A stretch of 64,000 nt of DNA from Methyloversatilis universalis FAM5. Lineage in GTDB: Bacteria; Pseudomonadota; Gammaproteobacteria; Burkholderiales; Rhodocyclaceae. The position numbers were made by a program, and so were the translations under genes. The stretch spans positions 310,001 through 374,000 of the forward strand of contig NZ_AFHG01000052.1 of assembly GCF_000214035.2 (NCBI RefSeq), given 5' to 3'. Position 1 is the stretch's first letter. Every line of letters begins with the position of its first letter. Shown here one piece after another: positions 9,807 through 17,154 of this stretch. The notes below the pieces were generated by a model. The model ran no database searches. It saw only the letters and a program-made list of their open reading frames with translations, and was not told where the DNA came from.

Positions 9807-11429
9807 TCAAGCTTGAGCGGACGCAGCACGCGTTCGCCGGGTTGCAGGTTTTTCGGGCGAGGGCAGCCGCAGCGCCTCGCGCATCTTGTTGCCGTACAGG
9901 TTGTTGAGCAGCTTCCGCCGCGCTTCCGCGATGCGATGCGGCGTCTGCCGTTCGATCGGGCCGGTGCCGACAAACGCGTGATCGAACAGGTCTAGTGCAG
10001 TGCGGACGAGGGCGGCATGCCAGGTCTGGCGAACCGCCAACTCGTCGACGTCAGCCAGCGGATCGGCACGCAGCGCTTCAAGGCTTTGCCTGAGCAACTG
10101 ATAGAACGACGCCTCGGTGCGCCCCCAGAACTCGGCATCGACCGAACTGAAATCGCCCCGTGCGTCGCCGCCGAACCAGGCATCCTTCACCGCACCGCGA
10201 AGACTGGTCGCTGCGCTCTGCGCACCGGAGAGCCAGCTTGATACGCAGGACGACACGGTGCGCAGGGCATCCGCTTCGCATTCGTCGAGGCCGTAGAGCG
10301 GCAGGCTGGAGTCGTACCAGCAGCGGGCCTTCATGTTGTCCATGTCGTAGCCGAACGCCCACAGGCGCAGCGCACCGCCCATCTGACGCTTCCGTTCATT
10401 CAGTGCATGGGTCACCACGCGCGAGGGGCGCTGTCTGCTCTTTGTGTCATCCGCGCCCAGCAACCAGGCCAGCCAGTGCCGGTAGCCGAGGCCGCCCGGC
10501 TGCGGATGCAGTGGCAGCCAGTCGCCCTTCGCTTCGTAGTACGGGGAGAGGGGGTGATCCCATGCACCCTTGTAGTTCAGGCCGTAGTTCTTCGCGATGA
10601 ACTGCCTGATCAGCGTGTTGGAATGCCGACCGCACACGTCGCACTCGCCCGCATGCACGTCATCGACATCCAGACGGATGCGCCGGGGCATGGCCCAGAA
10701 CACGTGGTCGGGGTGAACCTGGGCGGGGCTGATGGCCTCACCGGTCTGCAACTGATCAATGGGCCTGAGCCAAGGGAACCTGAAATGCAGCGCGGCTTTC
10801 TCCGCGTCGCCGCTGTGAGCACGATGCAAGGGGCCTTCCAGTACGTTGAGCCAGAGGTCTTGCCACAGGCTTTGCGGCTTCTGCCTGAGCAGCAGCGTGG
10901 TCAGCGGGCCGCCGCCACGAAGCCCGGTCCGGTAGCCCACGCCACCTGCCGGTGCATTCGTCTGCAGCGTGAACAATGCCGTGGCCGCGCACGCCGGGCA
11001 CAGACTGTCGATCCGGCCCCGCTTGATGAAGTGGTCGCTGTTGTTGCGCAGCGCGTTCTCGCCCGGCGAATCGATGAACAGCGCAGCAACGGGGTTGAGC
11101 GTTGCTTCGTCGGCGCTCAGCGTGAGGTCCTGCATGAAGCGCGGACCATCGCCTTCGAACAGGAAGGCCTCGGCAACCGGTGCGAACCAGGCAGACAGTT
11201 CCTGCTCTGCAGGGGGCGTCGTCAGCAGCCGTCGCCACTCGGCGGGGGTGTCGGCTGGAGTGGTGCTCTGCAGCAGTCCGATCGCGAACTGGGCGAGCGC
11301 GCCATTGAAGTCCGGGCGGTCGGCGGCAAAAGCGACGATGTCCGGGTTGGAAAGCTGTGGTGGTGAGATCCAGTCGCGCTGGCCGGCGCGCCGCCGGACG
11401 GGTATCCACTGATCGTGCAGAAGATTCAT
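9807..11429 (-). CDS. cas8e: Cascade large subunit Cas8e (Cse1/CasA)
   Basis: The 540-residue large subunit recognises the PAM and recruits Cas3. It starts MNLLHDQWIPVRR, the classic Cse1 beginning (NLLxDxWIPV). Two CxxC pairs (CPACAA near residue 135 and CDVCGR near 265) match the zinc-binding site found in many CasA proteins. The C-terminal part should form the four-helix bundle that contacts target DNA. The start codon overlaps the cas3 stop in an ATGA (11426-11429), which indicates translational coupling. The gene is followed closely by cas11e. No frameshift is seen. Confidence 0.95.
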   Translation of the reverse strand: MNLLHDQWIPVRRRAGQRDWISPPQLSNPDIVAFAADRPDFNGALAQFAIGLLQSTTPADTPAEWRRLLTTPPAEQELSAWFAPVAEAFLFEGDGPRFMQDLTLSADEATLNPVAALFIDSPGENALRNNSDHFIKRGRIDSLCPACAATALFTLQTNAPAGGVGYRTGLRGGGPLTTLLLRQKPQSLWQDLWLNVLEGPLHRAHSGDAEKAALHFRFPWLRPIDQLQTGEAISPAQVHPDHVFWAMPRRIRLDVDDVHAGECDVCGRHSNTLIRQFIAKNYGLNYKGAWDHPLSPYYEAKGDWLPLHPQPGGLGYRHWLAWLLGADDTKSRQRPSRVVTHALNERKRQMGGALRLWAFGYDMDNMKARCWYDSSLPLYGLDECEADALRTVSSCVSSWLSGAQSAATSLRGAVKDAWFGGDARGDFSSVDAEFWGRTEASFYQLLRQSLEALRADPLADVDELAVRQTWHAALVRTALDLFDHAFVGTGPIERQTPHRIAEARRKLLNNLYGNKMREALRLPSPEKPATRRTRAASAQA

Positions 11430-14212
11430 GCCGACTCCATATCGAGTTGAGTGCTCGTGTCCTGCTGCCGCAAGCCGTGACGATCGTCATAGATCCATGT
11501 CCTGATGAGCGCCGGCTTGTTGTCGATACCTTTCGCCACGGCCTGCCCTTGCCAAGCTGTACCCGCAGGGCTCATCACCATGACGACGGACCAATTTCCC
11601 TTGCCCGGAAGGCACTCCATCGCATCCAGCACTGCCTGTTCGCGAACGGGGTCGGACTCGGGCACCCGCTCCGCGATCTGGCGTTCGGCAACCTTCACCG
11701 TGCTGTAGGTCCATGCGTGGCGAAGGGTTTCGTGATCGACCCAAGGCCGCAGCCGATCACCCTCCCAGCGGGCGAGTACGACGGTCATCGTCGCTTCGCC
11801 AAGACGCGATGGGGTGCTGGCCTCGCTCCACCAGTCGATGGCATCGCGCACATAGCCCGCCGCCGGTTTGAGGGTGTTCTGCATGGCGATGCTGATGTTC
11901 GCGTAGCTATCACCTTCGGCTTTTCCTGCATTCGCCTGCAGGCCTTCAGGCAGCTCGCCGTATTCACTGAATACGCCTTCGATGAGCGCGCGTGCGTCAC
12001 TCGGCATCGTGAAACCGCCGGACTGCAAAGCTTTGGCGGTAAGCCATAGCTGAGCGTGATTCGGGTACACGCCAGCTGCCTTCGGCAGGAAGGTCTTGAA
12101 CCATTTTGGGGCCGGTGTTTCGGTCCACTCGGGACCGAATACCCACAGGCATGGGCGTCCGCGCTCGTCCGGTGCGGCGGGGTCGGCGTGGCGCTGGCCG
12201 GATGTGTCACGAGGGTGGCGCTGCAGACGCCCGGCGCGCTGTATCAGCCGGTCAATGGGAGCGAGGTCAGTGACGACGAAATCCCAGTCCGCGTCCAGGC
12301 TCTGTTCCGCTACCTGGGTCGCGATGACGAGACGCCCTGCGCGTTCTTCCGGCGTGCTGGATTTGCCGAAGTGCTTGAGGATGCGCTGTTCGGTATCGAG
12401 CCGGTCGCGCAGCGTAAAACGCGCGTGAAACAGGATGAGGTGTTCGGCGTCGAGTTCGTGTTCGAACTGCGCGCAGGCCGCCAGCGCGTCGGCGACGGTA
12501 TTGCGCATCCAGCATACGCAACGGCCGGCGGCGAGTGCCCCGCGGATCGACGCAATGACGGTCTGTTCGTCCGATACGTAATGCACATCGACCGAACGGC
12601 ACACGGCTTTGCGCGCTTCGATTGCCTGCAGGGACGGCTCGGACAGGGTCTCGTGCCAGGACGTCACGAGCGGAAAATCGAGTGAAGACCTCGCTACGGG
12701 CAGAGGAGCGCCGCGCCCACGGGCGAAGGCGTCGAACAGCGCATCTTTCATATGCTGCGGCAGCGTGGCCGACAACAGCACGACGCTGCCGCCAGCGCGG
12801 GCATGAAACTCGAGCACTGTTTCCAGTACCCGCTGCATGTAGTCGTCGCAAGCATGCACCTCGTCGATGATCAACACCTTGCGCAGCATGCCCAGCAGGC
12901 GCAGCGACTGATGCTTGCTGTAGAGCACGCTCAACAGGATCTGGTCTATCGTGCCGACGCCAGCCTGTGCCAGCAGCGCGCGCTTGTTGTGATCGGCCAG
13001 CCATGCGCTGCAGCGGGCGCTCGCGGTGTCATCGAGTTGTGAGCGGTCGCCTTCGTCATGAGTGGCGGGCAGTACCGAATCCGCGAAAGCTTCGACCAGG
13101 TTGCGCTGCCCATGCGCCAGTACGAGGCTCGGGTCGCCGTCAAACAGCTTGCGATACACCTCGGCAATGCGCTCATACATTGCATTCGCGGTCGCCATAG
13201 TCGGAAGGGCGATGAAAAAGCCGTCCGCGCAGCCACCGGCAATCATGCGCTGGGTCAGTGTGACGGCCGCCTCTGTCTTGCCGGCACCCGTCACGTCTTC
13301 GAGCAGATGAATCTGAGAGGTGGGTGAAATCGTCGCTTTGATCGCCCAGGCCTGCAGCGGTGAGGGCGCAGGGATGTCGGGGAACAGCTCGTAAAACGAC
13401 TGCTCGGTGTGAGGGGGGGGCAGGACGCCGGCTGCTGTCAGCGCGCTGTCAGCCAGTGTTTGCGCATCGATCCAGTACTTTCCGAGATCGTAGTGCTCGG
13501 TGCAGTACGGAAAGAAGTCTGTGTTCGAGCCGATCCAGTCGCACATGACGGCAAGGCCGGCGATCCACCAGGAAAGTTGGCGGCTGACCGTGTCGAGGCG
13601 CTCTGCGCCCATCCCCTCCGGCACTGTTCGCAATACCTCGGGCGGGAACAGGACGAACAGCTCGTCTATGAAGGTCTTGATGGCTTGGGCGTCATGGGGC
13701 GTGCTGAAGTGCTGTCGCCAATGCCCGGCGCTGGTGCTGATCGGTGGCTGGCCATGATGACCGGTACATGCCCGTACCCACCAGGCTACTCCGTCCATGA
13801 GCGATTCACCGTCTTCGCCGAACCACTGGTTCTCAATGGCAATATCTGCAAGGTACTGCTCCCAGATCATCCAGCCGAGGGTGTCGTGGCGCAGGCCATA
13901 AGGCTTTCCGGGATCGGGCTGTCGCTGTCTCAGCTCCGCGAAAATATCGGGACGCTGGCTCTGGAAGGCTTCGGAGAACTTGCCAAGGTCATGTAACGCG
14001 AGAAAGAAGCCGAACCATGACTGAAGCGCCGATTTCGATTCGATCTGCAGGGCATTCATGAAGAACGCACAGATCGCTGGCGAACGGTCGAGAAACGCGA
14101 CGCCGACCGCAGCGACATCGAGTGAGTGGTAAGCCAGCCGATGGAAAGCAGGGCCGTCGTTGTCGGGCTTCGCTTTGCCCCAGTATTCGAGATGAGTCGG
14201 CTGCCGGTTCAT
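11426..14212 (-). CDS. cas3: CRISPR nuclease-helicase Cas3, type I-E
   Basis: The 928-residue effector is recruited to Cascade-bound targets and degrades DNA 3' to 5'. The N-terminal HD nuclease is marked by H29, the H74-D75 pair (LHDLGKF) and H152-H153 (TGHHG). The SF2 helicase follows: Walker A VTGAGKTE (about 308-314), DEVH box (449-452), SAT motif (480-482), and motif VI DRLIQRAGRLQRH. The C-terminal domain extends to MESA. All motifs appear intact, so interference should work. cas3 is the first strong gene of the operon and overlaps cas8e by 4 bp. Its ATG also overlaps the TGA of a short upstream frame. Confidence 0.96.
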   Translation of the reverse strand: MNRQPTHLEYWGKAKPDNDGPAFHRLAYHSLDVAAVGVAFLDRSPAICAFFMNALQIESKSALQSWFGFFLALHDLGKFSEAFQSQRPDIFAELRQRQPDPGKPYGLRHDTLGWMIWEQYLADIAIENQWFGEDGESLMDGVAWWVRACTGHHGQPPISTSAGHWRQHFSTPHDAQAIKTFIDELFVLFPPEVLRTVPEGMGAERLDTVSRQLSWWIAGLAVMCDWIGSNTDFFPYCTEHYDLGKYWIDAQTLADSALTAAGVLPPPHTEQSFYELFPDIPAPSPLQAWAIKATISPTSQIHLLEDVTGAGKTEAAVTLTQRMIAGGCADGFFIALPTMATANAMYERIAEVYRKLFDGDPSLVLAHGQRNLVEAFADSVLPATHDEGDRSQLDDTASARCSAWLADHNKRALLAQAGVGTIDQILLSVLYSKHQSLRLLGMLRKVLIIDEVHACDDYMQRVLETVLEFHARAGGSVVLLSATLPQHMKDALFDAFARGRGAPLPVARSSLDFPLVTSWHETLSEPSLQAIEARKAVCRSVDVHYVSDEQTVIASIRGALAAGRCVCWMRNTVADALAACAQFEHELDAEHLILFHARFTLRDRLDTEQRILKHFGKSSTPEERAGRLVIATQVAEQSLDADWDFVVTDLAPIDRLIQRAGRLQRHPRDTSGQRHADPAAPDERGRPCLWVFGPEWTETPAPKWFKTFLPKAAGVYPNHAQLWLTAKALQSGGFTMPSDARALIEGVFSEYGELPEGLQANAGKAEGDSYANISIAMQNTLKPAAGYVRDAIDWWSEASTPSRLGEATMTVVLARWEGDRLRPWVDHETLRHAWTYSTVKVAERQIAERVPESDPVREQAVLDAMECLPGKGNWSVVMVMSPAGTAWQGQAVAKGIDNKPALIRTWIYDDRHGLRQQDTSTQLDMESA

Positions 14213-14409
14213 GTCAGACCATCGGACGGGTGAGTGGAGTGCATTGTTGTATGCGCCGGGCTCAAATTCCGAGCCTGCATGAAAGGCAGTACATATGAAC
14301 CGTTCTCGCCACCCGCATCTATCCCCATGAGGCTTGCCATATGCGTAGAGATGTTAGCTTCATGACATGAAAGAACCTCTTGGCCATCTGGATGATGGTG
14401 TTCGGTCAT
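14209..14409 (-). CDS. Possible small upstream ORF coupled to cas3
   Basis: A 66-codon frame from ATG at 14409 ends in TGA at 14209-14211, forming an ATGA overlap with the cas3 start. It is rich in His, Met and Ser (EHHHPDG, HTTMHSTHPSDG) and matches no family I know. No good ribosome-binding site precedes the ATG, and a second possible start (TTG) lies directly upstream. The overlap geometry equals that of true operon junctions here (cas3/cas8e), but codon use looks less typical than in the cas genes, so it could be chance. If translated, it would be a cas leader peptide or small regulator. Confidence 0.22.
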   Translation of the reverse strand: MTEHHHPDGQEVLSCHEANISTHMASLMGIDAGGENGSYVLPFMQARNLSPAHTTMHSTHPSDGLT

Positions 14410-14412
14410 CAA

Positions 14413-14706
14413 GTACTTAAGGGGGCTTGGCTGTGAAGGAGCCGGGCAAGCGTCGTGTCGATGCAGTCCCTGCGCAGCGGCGTACCGGGACGTTCCGTTT
14501 CGTGAGTTAAGGACGACACAAGCTGAGAGGGGGGGGTAGCCAGAAGCACCCTCCGACTATCGTTGCGGCAGTCCAAGGAAGGGCGTTCAGGGCGGCGTGC
14601 TCGCTGCCCGCGGGTATTCCCTTCTGTTGCGCTAAGAAGATCAATACGTTGCGACGCAGGTTTTCGGTGTATATCCTGTATGTACACCTAAGCAATTTTC
14701 CATCCC
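14413..14706. other. Divergent intergenic region between cas3 and vapB
   Basis: Together with the doubtful ORF just before cas3, this gives a gene-poor stretch of about 490 bp. It must hold the promoter of the cas operon (minus) and of vapBC (plus). I see no clear sigma-70 pair for the cas side. A run of eight or more G lies near 14530. The reading frame on the minus strand at 14409-14687 has no family similarity and looks spurious. The vapB promoter is listed separately. Confidence 0.5.
14649..14686 (+). promoter_or_regulatory. Putative vapBC promoter and operator
   Basis: TTGCGA (14649-14654) and TATCCT (14672-14677) are 17 bp apart and about 30 bp upstream of the vapB ATG, a plausible sigma-70 promoter. 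The -10 region overlaps an imperfect dyad bounded by TGTA (from 14668) and TACA (to 14686). This fits an autoregulatory VapBC operator, since VapB-type antitoxins repress their own operon. The assignment rests on pattern only. Confidence 0.4.
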
Positions 14707-14970
14707 ATGCGAACCCGAATCTTCAAAAGCGGTAACTCGCTCGCCGTGCGCATTCCGAAGGAACTGGCCATTGCCGGGGTGTCGGAAGAGGTGGAGATCG
14801 AGCGGGTGGGGAATACGCTGGTAGTGCGGCCGGCGCAGCGCAAGAGCCTTGCCGGTGTGGGCGAGATTTTCGCGATGTTCAGTCCGGATTTCATGTCCGA
14901 AGGGCGAGAATTCCACGAGGAGCTGGAGCGGGACTGGGGCGCTGCCGGTACTTCCAGGGAGGGCGCCTAG
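14707..14970 (+). CDS. vapB: VapB-type antitoxin (AbrB/MazE fold)
   Basis: The 87-residue protein begins MRTRIFKSGNSLAVRIPKEL, the swapped-hairpin AbrB/MazE DNA-binding motif (FKSGNSxAVRIP) of VapB antitoxins. Residues 1-45 should bind the operator. The C-terminal part (FSPDFMSEGREFHEELERDWG) is likely the segment that wraps and inhibits VapC. It is followed after 3 bp by vapC. Such modules neutralise the toxin by direct binding and repress transcription with it as a complex. It is divergent from the cas operon. Confidence 0.92.
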   Translation: MRTRIFKSGNSLAVRIPKELAIAGVSEEVEIERVGNTLVVRPAQRKSLAGVGEIFAMFSPDFMSEGREFHEELERDWGAAGTSREGA

Positions 14971-14973
14971 GTT

Positions 14974-15390
14974 ATGGCGTGGATGCTCGATACCAATATC
15001 TGCATCTACCTCATGAAGCAGGCGCCGCCCCAGGTGATTGCACGGCTCGAATCGTTGCGCGAGGGCGACGCGGTCATGTCGGTCGTGACCTATGCCGAGT
15101 TGCGCGCCGGTCTTGAAATGCGCGAGGAGACCCGGGCGCGGGACGAGAGCGTGCTGGAGGCGCTGGTTCAGCGCATTCCGGTGTTGCCCTTCGACATTCC
15201 GGCCGCGCAGTCCTTCGGCGCCTTGCGGGCTGCCGTTCGCGACCGTCGGCGCAACGCGCTCGACCGGATGATTGCGGCGCATGCCGTAAGCGTCGACGCC
15301 ATTCTGGTTACCAATAACGAAGCGGATTTCGCGGATTACCCGGGGCTGGTGGTGGAAAACTGGACGCGCGAAGCCGGTGCGCCCGTCTGA
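14974..15390 (+). CDS. vapC: VapC toxin, PIN-domain ribonuclease
   Basis: This 138-residue PIN-domain protein has the four acidic active-site residues of VapC: D6 in MLDTNICIYL, E42 in YAELRAGLE, D97 in RNALDRMIAAHA, and D118 in NNEADFADY. VapC toxins cleave tRNA or rRNA at specific sites when freed from VapB. The N-terminal LDTNICIYLMK and the C-terminal DAILVTNNEADF are typical of the VapC group of plasmid and chromosomal modules. It starts 3 bp after vapB, so the two are co-translated. The proximity to the CRISPR operon may be coincidental or may help to retain the island. Confidence 0.92.
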   Translation: MAWMLDTNICIYLMKQAPPQVIARLESLREGDAVMSVVTYAELRAGLEMREETRARDESVLEALVQRIPVLPFDIPAAQSFGALRAAVRDRRRNALDRMIAAHAVSVDAILVTNNEADFADYPGLVVENWTREAGAPV

Positions 15391-15456
15391 TGACCTGCGG
15401 GTGATCGTCTCCTTCGCTTATATATATGCAAATCAGATTGACCCGGTATCCGAACC

Positions 15457-16587
15457 TTGACTGATTCACGACCCGTTCTGCCCGCCGGCGATGCCGGGCA
15501 CGACCTGCACTGGCAATCCGAAGCCGGCGTCCCTCCGCCGAAGAAGGTCGTCGTCGCCGACGACACGATGACGGCTGATCAGGCTTTCCGCCTCGCCAGC
15601 GAAGGCACGGCGCTGCTGTGGCGCGGTGACTTCCAGAACGCGCGGCAGCTGTTGCAGGCGATGGCGCGGCGGGTGGATCGCAAGCCGCGCAAGCCGGCGG
15701 CGACGCCGCGCGATGCGTTCAACCAGCACCGGCTGGCGCAGTCGCAGCGGGCGCGCACGCTGGGCATGCTGCTGATACCGGTGGATGCCGGTCACGTGAT
15801 TCCGCTGCGCCGCGCGCCGGACGTGACGGCGGCCTGCAGTCAGGCCCATGGCGAGGCGGCCGAGGCCTATGTCATGTCGCTGCGCGAGCTGCTGGGGCTG
15901 ATCGGTGCCTATGAGTGGCGACGCAATGGCGTCGAGATTCCGGCGCTGGGCGCGCGCATCCATCCGCATTACGGGGTGTTTTCGCCGGTGCGCGGCGAAT
16001 ATGTCGATCTGGTGGCGAAGGCGCCGCTGCCGACGGCGCTCAAGACCGACTCGACCGCGTTCGACATCGGCACCGGCACGGGCGTGCTGTCGGCGGTGCT
16101 GGCGAAGCGCGGCATCGCGCGGGTGGTGGCGACCGACCAGGACATGCGTGCGCTGGCCTGCGCGCGTGACAACGTCGAGCGGCTGGGCATCGCGGCGCAG
16201 GTCGAGGTGATCGAGGCCGATCTGTTTCCGGCTCGCCGCGCGCCGCTGGTGGTGTGCAACCCGCCTTGGCTGCCGGGACGGCCGAGTTCGCCGCTGGAGT
16301 ACGCGGTGTATGACCCGGACAGCCGCATGCTGCGCGGCTTTCTCGCCGGCCTGACGGCGCATCTGGCGCCCGGCGGCGAGGGCTGGCTCATCCTGTCCGA
16401 TTTCGCCGAACACCTCGGCCTGCGTGCGCCGGACGAACTGGCGGGCCTGATCGCCGCCGCCGGTCTGAAGGTCGTCGGCCGGCTCGACGCGCGCCCCCGT
16501 CACCCGAAGGCGATGGACCGCAGCGACCCGCTGTACCCGGCGCGCTCGAAGGAAGTGACCACGCTCTGGCGGCTGGCGGCGACATGA
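15457..16587 (+). CDS. Class I SAM-dependent methyltransferase
   Basis: The 376-residue protein has an N-terminal domain of about 175 residues and a C-terminal Rossmann methyltransferase. The SAM-binding motif I is FDIGTGTGVLSAVLA (about residues 205-220), followed by the acidic VVATDQDMRAL loop. The catalytic motif IV is VVCNPPWLPG, of the NPPW/NPPY type used by PrmC, RsmC and RlmG enzymes that methylate Gln, Asn or an amino group of a base. The target is therefore probably a ribosomal protein or rRNA, but the exact substrate is unknown. The likely start is TTG at 15457; I see no strong ribosome-binding site there. The stop overlaps the next gene by 4 bp (ATGA). Confidence 0.8.
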   Translation: MTDSRPVLPAGDAGHDLHWQSEAGVPPPKKVVVADDTMTADQAFRLASEGTALLWRGDFQNARQLLQAMARRVDRKPRKPAATPRDAFNQHRLAQSQRARTLGMLLIPVDAGHVIPLRRAPDVTAACSQAHGEAAEAYVMSLRELLGLIGAYEWRRNGVEIPALGARIHPHYGVFSPVRGEYVDLVAKAPLPTALKTDSTAFDIGTGTGVLSAVLAKRGIARVVATDQDMRALACARDNVERLGIAAQVEVIEADLFPARRAPLVVCNPPWLPGRPSSPLEYAVYDPDSRMLRGFLAGLTAHLAPGGEGWLILSDFAEHLGLRAPDELAGLIAAAGLKVVGRLDARPRHPKAMDRSDPLYPARSKEVTTLWRLAAT

Positions 16588-16871
16588 GCTATTTCGTGAT
16601 CGGCCACATCCGGGTGATAAATGCCGCGCGCTGGGCGGATTACCGCGCCCGGGTCGGCGCCACGCTGGCGCCTTTCGGCGGCGAGCTGGTGATGCGCGGC
16701 CGGGTGGATGCGGTGCTGGCCGGCGACTGGCCGCGCACCGACACCGTGGTGCTGCGCTTCGCCGATGCGGCGGGCGCACGAGCCTGGCACGACTCGCCGG
16801 CCTATCAGGCGCTGGTGCCGCTGCGCGAAGCCGGGGCCGACGTGGTGCTGGTGGGCTACCAGGGCGAGTAG
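16584..16871 (+). CDS. DUF1330 family protein
   Basis: The 95-residue protein starts MSYFVIGHIRVINAARWADY and has the DUF1330 pattern: an initial beta strand, R/DWxDYR, and GGELVMRGR around residue 38, with a late FxDxxxARAWHDSPAYQAL segment. The family adopts a ferredoxin-like dimeric alpha/beta barrel fold; its biochemical role is unknown. It overlaps the upstream methyltransferase by ATGA and is likely co-translated. It ends just before a small gene on the opposite strand. Confidence 0.8.
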   Translation: MSYFVIGHIRVINAARWADYRARVGATLAPFGGELVMRGRVDAVLAGDWPRTDTVVLRFADAAGARAWHDSPAYQALVPLREAGADVVLVGYQGE

Positions 16872-16884
16872 GGCGTCCGCGCGG

Positions 16885-17091
16885 TCAGCCGGTCGCCCAC
16901 AGCACCAGGCTGACCAGTGCCACATTCACCAGGATGGCCGCGAACAGCCCGCCGAGCAGAAAGTGCTGCGGGCCCAGCCCTTCGGTGGTGCGGTTGATCA
17001 TGCGGGTGCGCCCGATGCCGGTGAAGGTGAGCAGGATGATCTTGAGTGCGCGCAGGCTGCCGCGCACGAGCGGTACGGGGGCTTGATCCAT
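16885..17091 (-). CDS. Small hypothetical membrane protein
   Basis: The 68-residue protein begins MDQAPVPLVRGSLRALKIIL and has a C-terminal hydrophobic segment (HFLLGGLFAAILVNVALVSL) that should span the membrane once; an earlier weakly hydrophobic stretch (LKIILLTFTGIG) could be interfacial. The frame continues upstream as a long shadow of the opposite strand, but the ATG at 17091 gives a self-contained protein in the gap between two plus-strand genes. I recognise no family. It is convergent with the DUF1330 gene and divergent from the large membrane protein that follows. Confidence 0.6.
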   Translation of the reverse strand: MDQAPVPLVRGSLRALKIILLTFTGIGRTRMINRTTEGLGPQHFLLGGLFAAILVNVALVSLVLWATG

Positions 17092-17154
17092 GGACGGATT
17101 GTGCCCGATGCACCGCCGGCCGATCACGTCGCGCCGGCATGGCATCATGCGGCG

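Noticed and set aside
14294..14309. ATGAACCGTTC-like match to the CRISPR repeat in the cas3-vapB gap, as in a CreTA-type pseudo-repeat
   Set aside because: Only about 11 bases match across a repeat junction, no hairpin arms or second partial repeat were found, and a vapBC pair already explains the toxin-antitoxin signal.
14409..14687. 92-codon minus-strand frame in the cas3-vapB gap
   Set aside because: No family similarity, no ribosome-binding site, and it overlaps the vapB promoter.
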